DNA of 30,999 bases from Haplomitrium mnioides (lineage: Eukaryota; Marchantiophyta; Haplomitriopsida; Calobryales). The translations under genes and the position numbers were made by a program. The notes beneath the pieces were generated by a model. That model was given only the letters and a program-made list of their open reading frames with translations, made no database searches and was not told the origin of the DNA. Positions 18,119-28,364 of the stretch are shown here, in pieces. The stretch lies in NCBI GenBank assembly GCA_049999725.1, contig JBNGIS010034002.1:1-30999 (forward strand). The letters run 5' to 3'. The first letter of the stretch is position 1, and each line of letters begins with the position of its first letter.

Positions 18119-19487
18119 CTTTGTTCAAATTGTTTTTCTCTCTAGAGTCTTAAATTTTTTTTTTGGTCTCCTCTTATTTTTTTCCATTTTTGCTGTGCGC
18201 AGGGAGACAAAACGTTCAAACATCAGCTTGCAAGAAAATTGACCACATATGTGAAAGGGTGAAAAAAATTGGGGTCAAAGAAGCCCCAAAAAATCAAGAC
18301 CATGCTCCAACATTAGTTTCCTACCCTCTTGCTTTTCTACTTCATTGCCAAAAAGCTAGAGAGTGGAAATTAAGGCAACAAAATGATGTTTCATCCCTCC
18401 CAACTGATGGAATTGTGAGAGACGAGGACGAGGACTTAATGTCCTATGTTGATGGTCTCAACGTGGCATATTACCAAGTCCATGGGGAGGCCAATGCTCA
18501 TTAGTTGAAGGGATTTGTGAAACCTAGGTGTTTCACTTTGGCGATTGCGGATATTCCTTGTGGTTGCAACCTTAAGGAATGCAAACATGACGATTCGGAA
18601 CCTTTTTCCAAAGATGACATTTTTAACATGGTTTCATCTTTTGTGGCAATCACAACGTCAAGTTTTTGGTCATTTGTATTTATACATTCGCCACAATGAT
18701 TTGGCATCATCGAAGATGCCACTTTGGAAGTTTGTTGTGCCATCGACCATGGCATCTAGTAAGTTCTTTGATTTTTTGGTTTTTTAGTTTATCTTGTTTA
18801 GTTTTCCTACACTTTGTTTACAGTGTTTGGTTTGTTTGTTCTTCTTATTGCAGGGACAAAACAAACATTCATCATTCGGATGGTCTGAGAATCACACACA
18901 CTCGTGAGTATTGGACTGTGGGCTACTGGACGAAAGAAGGAAAGAGGAGCATGAGACTTTTTGATTTGCAGCCTGCTCTTGCAAGTGGTCTACCTCGGCA
19001 AACAATGCGTAGTTTTTTTTAGTTGTCCTACAATTTCGGCCGAACTAAAACATCTAGGAGATGATGTTTGTGTGAATGTTTATCAAAAGCCGCAAGCTCT
19101 TTATAAAAGAATTTTTGACCATTTGTCAACAAAGCAAGATTGGATCTTCTATAGATCTTTGCTTGGGTCCGGCATAGGCCTTGTCTATACTTTAAAGCTG
19201 ATGCAAAACTGCATCGCTGTGGAATCTGATAGATGTCAGTCTTCTACAATCCTCAAAGAGTTTTGACGATTGCTTCCTTACCATTCGACATGACAAAGTC
19301 ACAGATAGTGTATGAATACCACAATGAACATGTTCCTCCTAGTAATGCAGGTGCTACTATTGATTCTGTTGCCATCTCTGGAACTGGAAAGTCTTGGCAT
19401 GACTCTCTAGCGACCGCAGATGCTCAGCCAGTGGATTTAGATGAAACAATTCCTCCTGAAGATGATAGAGCCGTGGCATCTGGTTGA

Positions 19488-19690
19488 AGAAAATGTTTTA
19501 TTAATAAAGTTTTTTTTTTACAAAGTTTTATTTTCTAAAGTTGCAATCTTGTTGCACTCCCAATCCACTTTAAGTCTTTTAATCACGATTCAATTTGGTG
19601 CGCAAAATGGTTTTCAAGCAAAACGATTTGGCTTTTTTGAAATTTAGCGAAGAAGTCTATGCTGGCATGGAAGTTCACTTTCCTTTTCTA
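19488..19690 (+). other. 3' flank of copy 2 with polyadenylation signal
   Basis: AATAAA is at 19,503-19,508, 16 bases after the stop. The stretch aligns with 30,371-30,570 downstream of copy 3 (GCGCAAAATGGTTTT, GATTTGGCTTTTT and GGCATGGAAGTTCACTTT against CGCAAAATGATTTTTG, TATTGGTTTTTG and AGATGGAAGTTCCCTTT). Similarity is lost shortly after this GGAAGTTC block, so about 19,685 and 30,565 are candidate right ends of the unit. Confidence 0.55.
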
Positions 19691-20059
19691 TTTCTTATTG
19701 CTTCTTAGACAACCTTATGCATTCTCTACTTCCAATTACTCATCAGTCTTGGATTGCTTCAGTTGTCTATACAGACATTGGCTTCATTTATTCAAGCTTG
19801 AGTTAGCTGTAGTTGTCTCTGCACGCAAGTATCTTTCAAACAAAGCGTGTCTACACTTGGGCCTCAGTTGTCCATACACGCATAGACTTCAGCAATCTTT
19901 TCACATATTTGCTTCAACAATCCTCTTATGCCAATACTTTAGGGTTCTTTTTCAAAAAAAATTTGTATAAATTTTGAATGTTTTAATCAAATTTTCAAAT
20001 TATAGATATCATTGTTTGTTTTGAAAATATTTAACAACAAATGTCATTTAAACTTTTCT
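19691..20059. other. spacer between unit 2 and copy C
   Basis: No gene. It contains a few isolated relatives of the palindrome (CTGCACGCAAGTATC near 19,817; GTCCATACACGCATAGACTT near 19,870) and then AT-rich sequence. The ORF across it is Leu/Phe-rich and unlike any family. Confidence 0.4.
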
Positions 20060-21990
20060 TGCGTATATAGAGTCACAAACAACAACAACGATTTCTAGAC
20101 TCTTTTTTACTCTAAAAGCGTTCACGATTCAAACCAACAATAACATAACCTATGCATGTATAAGGTCACAAAGAAAAAAAAAATCTTCAAGGCTAGCTTT
20201 GACATTGCCTAATTCTAAAATTATATCTCTCACCTTGATAGTTCTGCGATCCATAGCTTTTCAAAGTTTGCACAATAAAAGAAGCTTTTCGGAAAACAAA
20301 CAAGAAGAGTATAATAATAACCTTTGAATACAAAAGCCACAATAGCTTGCTACCTTTTTGTACTCCAAAACAAATTTCTCCTACATTAGTTCAATTTCTT
20401 TTCACATTTCACAGATATCAAATCTTTTGTGTTTTGGAATTTCAACATTTGGAAAATGTGTTCTCTAATGTTTTGTAAAACTAGAAAGACTTAAAATGCA
20501 ATTGGGATCTTTCTCTTTCAAATAAGTTGTATAGCAATCATAAACTTCTATTTGGCAAGATTGTTTATCAAATTATAAACTTTGTGAGTCGGCATTCTCT
20601 CATAGTGTCATTGAAAAAAATTATCCATCCACTTACGCATGAATACTCTTTTGGCAGATAATTCTCTATCTCCAAAAGTGCCTTTAGGATCTGCATTCCT
20701 GAGATTTTGTATCACTTAGATTTCATCATTCTCTATGGATTATATTAATTTGAAGACTCTTCTATATAAAACTGTACTGCCAAGCAACGTAAATTGATTG
20801 TTAAGGTTGGAATCTTTTCTTGGTATTCCCCATTGCAACATAATATCTCGATTATTAATGCTCTGCTAAAAGAATGTTTCTCTTACAGCTCTTTAGAAAT
20901 CTGTCTTGGAGAGAAACAAACAATGATATTGGATCAAGTTTTTTCTTTACAAAGCTCTCATCATGATGGACTTTCCGTGATGAATTGTCACACAAAGAAT
21001 TTAACTATTTGGAATTTGATCTAGATAAAGAACTTTTACATTTGGTTGATCAATCGGGTCCATATGCAAATCCAACCATTGGAGACAAATCTTTTCTTCA
21101 AGATCTTATACACTATAAGAAATATTTTTCAATCTCTAGAAATGCTTTTTTGATCTAGCTAGACAAGTTTGAGTTGTAGAAGAACTCAACCAAGACGAAA
21201 CAAAATCTTCATCAAAATCTTGAGCATTAAAGAAATGTGTTTTCTAAAGCAATCGAAGCCCTTGATGATAGCTCTAAGGAAATATTTTGTGATTAAGACT
21301 CAGTGCTTGAATCATTGCCTAAGTTGTTATATGACAATTCCCCTAATCGCTTTCCATTTCTAGAGGACTTTGCACTATTGGTTTGAAATCCAACTCGTGT
21401 AGAATTTACTCGTCGATTGAGTGTTGCCAATGGTGATAGCGTGTCATAATCAAAATTGAAGCAATCGTCTGATTCCATGTGTTTAGTGTTTTGAACAAAG
21501 ATATTTGGATCTTGGACTTCATCACCTTCATCAGTTGTTGACAAAGACACCTCCACAATGTTTTGACGATTGTGACTCGAACGTCAACTAGTTTTCTTCA
21601 AGGGGTCTTTGTTGTTCTTGAATCCCAAAAGGAGAAGTTCTGGTTTTGATGAAACAAAGTTTGGTTGGAGTGTCCAACCCTACACACACGTTGGTCATGG
21701 TGTTTTGAAAATCTCTAGAAGGAATTAACTTTGATTACTTGACAGGAAAGTTAGATCTTATATGTGCATTGGGTTGAGTCTGGATCGTATAAGTGCATAG
21801 GGTTTCGTCATTGATCTTTTGTGTCCATAGTGTTCACTCCCACCATCTTTATCTATTGACGTATCTTGTTCAAAAAGTGGAATGTTGTTTCCTGAAATAC
21901 TAGCCATCACACTCGATGCTCTTAGTTCACCAATGCTTCCCTCTTCGGAATAATGATTTGAAAGTTTCTTAAACTATTGTTGAAAAGCAA
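20060..21990 (-). pseudogene. DUF7869-type transposase-like gene, copy C (exon 1 only)
   Basis: Reading right to left, 21,950-21,850 encodes ASSVMASISGNN, matching the N-terminal ASSVMTSILGKK of copies A and B. A degenerate 30-base repeat tract follows (21,835-21,745), then a Ser-rich linker with SDDCFNFDYD near 21,450. From 20,850 down to 20,330 the DNA aligns base by base with copies A (13,750-13,230) and B (26,470-25,980), including CTTTCTCTTTCAAATAAGTTGT (split: CTTTCTCTTTC, AAATAAGTTGT) near 20,512. The catalytic second exon (IDGMDQ, LQLD, HTHDQ) is missing: similarity ends in what would be the intron, which still shows CCTATGCATGTATAAGG near 20,150. Dead fragment. Confidence 0.65.
21745..21840 (-). 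repeat. 30-base coding repeat in copy C
   Basis: Three degenerate units (TATATGTGCATTGGG, CGTATAAGTGCATAGGG, TTTGTGTCCATAGTG) with GAGTCTGGAT or TTCGTCATTGAT linkers sit at the position equivalent to 14,617-14,752 and 27,365-27,500. On the minus strand they read as degenerate forms of the 10-residue repeat. Confidence 0.6.
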
Positions 21991-22099
21991 CATCTTGAAA
22001 TTCTAATCGCTTCTTGCCTATTAACACTTTTTCTATTTAAAAATACAAATTAAAAAGTGGAAAATTCAACGAATGATTGAAGCATGTAATTCCAATGCA

Positions 22100-22199
22100 N
22101 NNNNNNNNNNNNNNNNNNNNNNNNNNNNNNNNNNNNNNNNNNNNNNNNNNNNNNNNNNNNNNNNNNNNNNNNNNNNNNNNNNNNNNNNNNNNNNNNNNN
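22100..22199. other. assembly gap of 100 N, flanked by palindrome sequence
   Basis: Exactly 100 N. The base run before it ends AATTCCAATGCA and the run after it begins TGCGTGCATAGACATG, i.e. palindrome-family sequence. An unresolved tandem array in the gap is a plausible cause. From 22,200 to 22,384 there is no gene. Confidence 0.9.
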
Positions 22200-22384
22200 T
22201 GCGTGCATAGACATGATGCTCTTTAAAACTTATTTTTTGGAAAAAAAAAGAAAAGAAAACATAAGGAAAATACCCAAGCACATTAGAAGTCAAGGGAATG
22301 AGTTTGGAATTGTAAGGCACCATAACCAACAAAAAAAAATATTGCATGGATCTTGAAGCTCTATTTTCAAGTTCAAGCAAGAAA

Positions 22385-23410
22385 GAAGCTTTCTTTTGTA
22401 GTTGAAAACCCATGTGGGAAAAGGTTAAAGTGGGCATATTTCAAATGGTTTCAACAATTAAAAATATTTTAAAATTCAGAGAATCATATACGCAAAGGAG
22501 TCATTAAGTAGAATAAAAAAGGTAGTAATTTTAGAGATTTACTTTAGAGTGCAAATAAGCAACATCTCCAAGATTTTGACAAGAGTCTACCAAACAAAAG
22601 GTTTTAAGTTTTACAAGAAAGTCTTTGAGCGGTGTAGAATCTAAGTTCTATAGGGTAGTAATTGTATGCAAAAGGTTTAAGGATGTATATCAAATTCAGT
22701 ATGTGCAAAAGATTTTAACTTCCACACCAAAGTCTATGCGCACATAGGAATTTGAGCTCAACATCTGAGAACTCCACACCAAAGTCTATACGAGGATAGG
22801 AATCCAAGTTCAACATCTGAACACTCGGCAACAAAGACTATGTTGAATCTAGGTTTTAATCTCCACAATAGAGTCTTTGCGCGCATGAGGTTTTGACTTG
22901 CGCATCAAAGTCTATGCATGCATCTTCTACACCCAAGTATAAATGCGTTTAAGGTTCTATTTTTCACAACAAACTGTAGGCACGCTTAAGATTTTGTTTT
23001 CTGATTTGTTGTCTAAAAGTAAAAAGGGTACAAAGCTCTACATCTGAATCAAAGCACACTAAATGTTTTAAGTTTTACATCAAAGTCTTTACAAGCAAAA
23101 GATTAAGTAGTCGATTTGAGGAGATGCTCCAACAATACCAAAATATTAAACTCTTCTAGCAAACAATTAAAAAAAAAAGAATATATAGCTACATTTTAGA
23201 TCAAAACCAAAATAAAAATAACAATTAAATATTTAAGTTTCATTCACTAAGAATAAAAATGAACTTGGAATGTTTTACACTAAAAAGTTCAAGGTAGCAT
23301 ATAATTTTAAGAAATTATTTGATAACATTTTCAAGAAGATACAAAGTAATAATCTTAAATTACAATATAAACTCAAAGTACTCAATATACAATGAGGTTC
23401 CGAAATGATT
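22385..23410. other. conserved 3' flank of minus-strand copy B
   Basis: Aligned with 9,885-10,921 beside copy A (see the shared markers AAGAAAGAAGCTTTC, ACAAAGCTCTACATCTGA and AATCTTAAATTACAATAT). Non-coding. It includes the palindromic run at 22,705-22,985. Confidence 0.65.
22705..22985 (+). repeat. palindromic repeats in the 3' flank of copy B
   Basis: Units with AAAGTCTATGCGCACATAGG and AAAGTCTATACGAGGATAGG are separated by a GAGCTCAACATCTGAGAACT-like spacer, followed by degenerate units (GAGTCTTTGCGCGCATGAGG, AAAGTCTATGCATGCATCTT). Same order as in copy A (10,205-10,500). Confidence 0.75.
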
Positions 23411-23782
23411 TTAGTCACTCATATCGATTTCTTCAGATTCAGCTTTAAAAGATTCATCAAGATTAGCATAGTCTGTCTCAATGTTAATAACACTAATTAA
23501 ATCTCTTTCAAACACATCAAGATTGACTACCTTATGTCTTTCGTACTCAAACAGATTTGATTTAATGGTAGCTAGAGTGGTTTTTCTCAATTGGTTTTTT
23601 TGTGTGAGAAGAAAATCAAAAGACAAAATTGTGATATTTGTTACATCAAATACATCAATATGTAACTTGGATTTTTGTTTCCCTTTTGTTGTTGCCATTT
23701 TTTGTAGAAAGTATTGTCCAAAAAATGCATCCTCAGCCTCACAAGCAACCCATTTAACATGTACTCATTTCAGGTTGGGAGG

Positions 23783-23796
23783 TTTAGGGTTTAGGG
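23783..23796 (+). repeat. two copies of the plant telomere heptamer TTTAGGG
   Basis: TTTAGGGTTTAGGG sits inside the C-terminal exon of copy B. The equivalent position of copy A is next to the gap, where it reads AGGATCTTCCTCATCAAATG instead. Two units are too few to argue for a telomere-derived origin; on the minus strand it looks like a telo-box. Confidence 0.5.
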
Positions 23797-25459
23797 TGAC
23801 AAAACTTTGAGGACTTTGGCAATCCAAAACGATTTTCCTTTTGGATCAAGTGAAGCAACAACACAAATAAACATTATGGCTTTCACCTTATGTAAATTGC
23901 CAAATTTGTACTAAGTCTTGTAGATTGTGCTATGTGAAACAATCCCTTCTCGCAGCCTAGGTGCTCCATCGTAGATTTCTCGATGTGTAGAAATTATATG
24001 TTCTATTGGAATATCTTCTTCTATCTGTTGAGCATCAAAATAATAACCTAGACCAACATTTTAAGAATCATTGCAAGTACTTACCGGTTGTGAAGGTGGA
24101 AATGTGAATTGTGCTTTGAATCCTTGTCTTTTTCTTTCAAGGATGTAAGCCGCAATTGCTTGTTGGGCAAGAAAAAGTTCATTCCACTATTGAATATCAA
24201 AGTTTGTAAAGAACTTGTAGCACTTCTCACTTATGTTGCCCTTTATTGCGAAGATCACTTTCTCTACATCAACTTTTCTTTCTTCCTTTTGATATTGTTT
24301 GATATCAGAATATGTCTTAGGAGAAATCAACATTGAACTTATAATTTCTCTGTCCAGCTCAAGTAGGCACTTGAGTTGACAAATACCATATGAAGGTAAC
24401 AAAAATTCATTTGTTGAAAATTGTTTGCTCAAAATCTTTGCCTTCGAAATACTCAACTTTAACTTAAATTGTTTTTTAAAGGTAATATCATGTATCCTTT
24501 CAACTAGAGAGGGACGTTGTTGCAGAAACATTTTAAAATCCCAAGTTTCCATCAAAAGAGTTACCTCAAGTCTAGGATTATAAGATAATTATAGCGCTTC
24601 GCTAAGAGTCGTAATCGTGAAGGCTTTGGCATGTTTCAAATGTTTCAAGAATTTGATAAACATTTGATTGATTTGATCATGAGTATGAACAACCATGAGA
24701 AATCTCACCTTGATTTTTTGAAAAAAATCTTGGCAATAAGGAGACAGATATCCAAATAAGATGTAATTATTATTCTCTCATGTTGTATTGTCCAATTGAA
24801 GATACAAAGTTGGAGGCAACGGCCCTTCAAAGTCACATAATATTCTATTAAACACTATAACTGTCAAGTTGGAGTTGCTTCTAAAGTTTCCATAGGTTAA
24901 AAAGACCTTGAAGAAAGAGCATGATTGAATATTAAGGCACTAATAACATGAACACCCACCAAATAATTTTTATCAATGCTTTTTGGTGGCAAAAACCAAT
25001 GTTGAATGGTTGTTTTGTTTTGATCTATTCCATCAATCACAATTTCCAAGTATTTTTGACCATCGGCATAACATTTTCTTTGATGGTTTCCAAGTTTTGT
25101 TCTTTCTTTCATTTGTTGGTCACGATAAAGAAACAATTGGCGATTATATTTGACTGCAATATCACAAAGCACCAAAGAGATAAAAGTAGTTGAGTAAACA
25201 TGACTGGATGATTTGAATTTCAAACGATAACCTCAAGTGCTAAAAATATTCAAATCAGCTTCAACAAATGTTTAGATTAGTAGAGGTGAAAAATTTTTAA
25301 AATATTAAAAATAAACTTTAGTTAATTTAAATATAAGAGAATCTGAATAAGATTCACAATAAGTACTTGTCTTTGACTTGAAATAAGCAAAAGTTGTTAG
25401 AGGAGAAAAAACAAGATTCGCATACTTTAGGTCACAAACTGGAACATCAATTTCAATGT

Positions 25460-25820
25460 TAGCTTGGACTTTATGCTCGCATATGATTCAAAAAAACAAT
25501 AACAAATCCTATGTACACATAGATTCAAAAACAATGGCATCAATTTCTTGGCTTGCTTTGACTGTTGTCACGACTGGATATGAAAGAAATAAGAACAAAA
25601 CCTATACACACGCAAGATTTGCAAACAATATAAACAATTCTTGATATTGTTTATCTAACAAAGGGCTTTGAACTAAAAGCAACAATAGCAAAACTCGTTG
25701 TATATCTAGGGTCACAATCAACAAAGAGAGCAATTTCCTTGATGTATTTCACTCTTGATATGTTTTGGACTCAAAGTAAAAGTAACAAACCCTATGCGAG
25801 CATAGAATTTGCCTTTACAA
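25460..25820 (+). repeat. palindromic repeats in the intron of copy B
   Basis: Four degenerate copies: CTTTATGCTCGCATATGATT, CCTATGTACACATAGATT, CCTATACACACGCAAGATTT and CCTATGCGAGCATAGAATTT, separated by spacers rich in AACAA. Matches the intron of copy A (12,770-12,895) in sequence and order. Confidence 0.7.
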
Positions 25821-27364
25821 CTCCAGTTGCTAAGGTTTATGTCACTCCAACCTTGTTTGTGACAAAACTTCACATAGCCAATATCTTGTTGGGCTAAGTT
25901 GAGAAATCATAACATCTCTTAAACAAAACTTAGTTTCTCGTAAAAAGAGCATCACAGTAACTGTAGATTTTGAAGAGAAAAACTTTGCTACCTTTATTGG
26001 ACTCCAAGACAAATTTTCTAGTAGTGATTTTAATTCTTTGCAGATTTTACAAATAGCAAGTCTATTGCGTTTTGGAATTTTAACATTTAGAAAATGAGTT
26101 CTCCAATGTTTTGTAGAAGCAAAAAAACTAAGAATACACCAAGTTTTCTCTTTTAAATAAGTTTTATAGTAGTCATAAACTTCCCATTTTGCAAAATTAT
26201 CAAGCAAGTTATAAACTTTGTGAGTGGGTATTTTCTCAGATTGTCTCTGAAAAAAATTGTCCATCCATTAACGCACAAATACTCCTTTAGTAGATAGTTC
26301 TCTATTTCAAAAAATGCCTCTAGGATTTGTATTTTTGAGATTTTGAATTCTTAGGATTTTATCAATCTCTACTAATAACACTAATCTGAAGGCTCTTCTA
26401 TAGACAATAGTACCGCGAGACATAGTGAACCATATATCAACATCAAAGTTTTTTTTTGGTATTCCCTACTACAATATGATATCTCGATTCTTCATGCTTT
26501 GTAGAAAATATATTTCTCTTATATTTTTAAAAAAATATGTCTTACACAATGACAAAAAATTATTTTGACAACATGAAATTCTTCTCAATTTCAAAATTGA
26601 TATTGGATCGAGCTTTTTCTTCACAAAGCTCTTGTCATGATAGGCTTTTGGCCAAGAATTTTCACGTATAGTGTTTCTCCATTTGGGTTTTGGCCCAGAC
26701 AAAGAGTTCTTATGTCTTTTTGGCTGATTTAGTCCATAAGAGAATCCAGCCATCAGAAATAATTCATTATCTTGGAGATCTTGAGCATCATCAAAAACTC
26801 TATTTGTTTTTTCGTAGCAAGTTTTATTTCGATGAGAACCATCTTGAGCATTGGGAGAACTGGACCATGCCAAAATAGAATCTTCATCAATATCTTGATC
26901 ATTAGGAAATGTATTTTGTAAAGTAATCAGTGTCCTTGGCAATAGCTCCAACAAAATGTTGACTGATTGAGACTCTTTGCTAAAATCATTTCCTAAATTG
27001 TCATCTAAAGATTCCTCCAAATCATTTCATTTTCCAATAGATCTCCCAATCTTGTTCAGAGGTCCAACTTGATTAGAAATCACTCACTATTTGAGTGGTG
27101 CCATCGGTGACATCGAGTCATCTCCAAAATTGAAACAACCATCCGATTCTATGCTTTTTGTGTTTTCAACAAACAGATTTGGATCTTGAACATTGTGGTC
27201 GTCATCTGACGAGGATGGAGAAAGGTCCACAAATGTTTAGAAATTTTGACTTGAACATCTTTCTATTGATCTGTTGGAGTAGTCAAAAGAAAGATTAAAC
27301 TTTGATCCTTTGATCGGCAATAAAGATCCAGTAGTACAGAAGATTGAGTATTGGATTATATGTG

Positions 27365-27500
27365 AGCATTGGGCTCCCTTTTTAATCCTTTCCTGGCAAT
27401 TTTTTCACTCCTTGTTCTTATTCGTGCATTGGTTTCACTCCTTGACCCTATGCGCACATAGGGTTCAATCTCTGATCCTATACGCGCATATGGTTCACTT
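27365..27500 (-). repeat. 30-base coding repeat in the N-terminal region of copy B
   Basis: Five tandem units stay open on the minus strand and read EPYARIGSEI, EPYVRIGSRS, ETNARIRTRS, EKIARKGLKR, EPNAH. The DNA cores are CCTATGCGCACATAGGG and CCTATACGCGCATATGG. Strongly basic and Arg/Ser-rich, so it could be a nucleic-acid-binding or flexible tract. Confidence 0.8.
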
Positions 27501-27888
27501 GCTCAATCTTCCTCTATCAACATATCTAATTCAAAAATCTCCATCTTTTTCCCTAAAATGCTTGTCATCATACTTGACACTTTAGGCATTCCAACACTTA
27601 CCTCCTCAGAACAGCAATTTGAAACTATCTCCAACTGCCGACCAAAAGTAGCACTTTTATGCAAACATGAGTTATGAAATTCTAACCTCTTCTTGCTTTT
27701 GAAAACTCCATCCACTGGAAAATAATAATGAAAAAGAAGAAATTTGAGGAAAGTATTTTTACAAATATTCTTAACTCCTGCTGGTCTACCTAAAAGATGT
27801 GTTTTTAAAGAAAATTTCACAAAACAACAAAATTGTGAGAATCTTATATAGGAAATGAAAAACAAATCAAAAAGATGAAAACAAGAAA

Positions 27889-28026
27889 TGCTTTATATAC
27901 TAACTTTTTCTTTGCACCATGCGAACCTACATGTCAAGAGCTTCACGAATCATTTTTTGGCGAGAAAACATGTTTTTTGAAAGTTGGGTGTAAAAGGAGC
28001 AACAATGGAAAGTTTCTTTCTATTTT
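27889..28026 (+). promoter_or_regulatory. conserved intergenic promoter region, copy 3
   Basis: Aligned with 15,070-15,206 (ATGCTTTAT, TTTTTCTTTGCACCA, CAAGAGCTTCACGAATCATT). The CACGTG of copy 2 reads CATGCG here and the TATA box reads GTAAAAGG (about 27,989), so promoter function is probably lost. Confidence 0.5.
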
Positions 28027-28146
28027 TGTCTTTGCGGTTTTTATTTTCTTGTCATGGTTCTAAACCAAAGATCTGTAGTCGGCCTTCAATGACGGAAATA
28101 TGAGACTAAGAAAAAAATTCATTTTTTTATAGATTTTTATTGCTAA

Positions 28147-28364
28147 GGAGTCTATGGATGCATGGAGTCAAGAGTCCAATCGCGCTTGAACTTGAGAGTC
28201 CAAGCAAGCATAAACAAGAAGTCCTTGCGTTTAGACTCAGGAGTCCATGCTTGCATGAACTATAGAGCCTCTACTTGCATGGACTCTGGAGTCCCTACTT
28301 GTATGGACTCTGGAGTCCTTGCTTGCATGCCTCTCGGGAGTCCATGCAAGCATAGAGTCTAGAC
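28147..28364 (+). repeat. 24-base palindromic tandem array in intron 1 of copy 3
   Basis: Nine units: for example GAGTCCATGCTTGCATGAACT, GAGTCCCTACTTGTATGGACT and GAGTCCTTGCTTGCATGCCT, most with the linker CTCTGG or CTCAGG. The centre is CTTGCA more often than CGCGCA here, unlike copy 2. Confidence 0.85.

Larger units (their letters stand above)
15312..19487 (+). pseudogene. ParB-domain beta-class DNA methyltransferase gene, copy 2 (most complete)
   Basis: The predicted enzyme would methylate the amino group of cytosine (N4) or adenine (N6) in DNA. Exon 1 (15,312-15,671) is of unknown function (MASQGSAFTPTKPKPHRYSN; one stop at 15,477). Intron 1 is 15,672-16,159. Exon 2 (16,160-17,597) holds a basic KKRKEVE...APKKKK patch (about 16,320-16,365, NLS-like), then FFIVVVD (about 16,804), GNHSAAARQL (16,898) and VGLTPTKALIFATDDNYN (about 16,989-17,042), together a ParB/sulfiredoxin-like domain. 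Intron 2 is 17,598-18,202. Exon 3 has motif IV as ADIPCG (18,550; family DPPY-type), and intron 3 is 18,759-18,853. Exon 4 has REYWTVGYWTKEGKR (motif VIII-like, 18,904), then YQKPQALYKRIFDHLS (19,081, motif X-like), then GSGIG (19,165, motif I), then CIAVESD. Order IV-VIII-X-I is beta class. Stops, frameshifts near 16,385 and 19,240, and loss of the acidic residue before GSG show it is dead. AATAAA follows at 19,503. Confidence 0.75.
23411..27865 (-). pseudogene. DUF7869-type transposase-like gene, copy B (most complete)
   Basis: Right to left, exon 1 encodes SSMMTSILGKKMEIFELD, the EPYARIGSEI repeat tract, an acidic linker (DQDIDEDSILAWSSSP), and a Cys-containing segment RRISCCQNNFLSLCKTYF. 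Then follow WMDNFFQRQSEKIPTHKVYN, FAKWEVYDYYKTY and VKIPKRNRLAICKICKE, possibly a zinc-binding CxxC. The intron is roughly 25,850 to 25,230. Exon 2 encodes CDIAVKYNRQLFLYRDQQ, then EIVIDGIDQNKT (25,021-25,047), YLQLDNTT followed by a TGA (24,778-24,780), VVHTHDQINQMF (about 24,690), METWDFKMF, and a C-terminal region LTQKNQLRKTTL ending EEIDMSD at 23,411. The presumed acidic residues in IDGIDQ and LQLDN are kept. Start codon uncertain: the ORF opens at 27,865, but conservation with A and C begins only near the SSVMTSIL segment (about 27,575), so the true start may be there. Stops and frameshifts throughout. Confidence 0.72.

Noticed and set aside
18201-19487. MTA-70-type RNA N6-adenine methyltransferase or a C5-cytosine methyltransferase
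   Set aside because: The order of motifs (IV, then a YQKP segment, then GSG) fits beta-class DNA amino-methyltransferases; no PC motif of C5 enzymes and no typical MTA-70 order is seen.
23783-23796. Interstitial telomere repeat or healed break
   Set aside because: Only two TTTAGGG units. They could have arisen by chance or by small insertion; reported as a minor repeat only.
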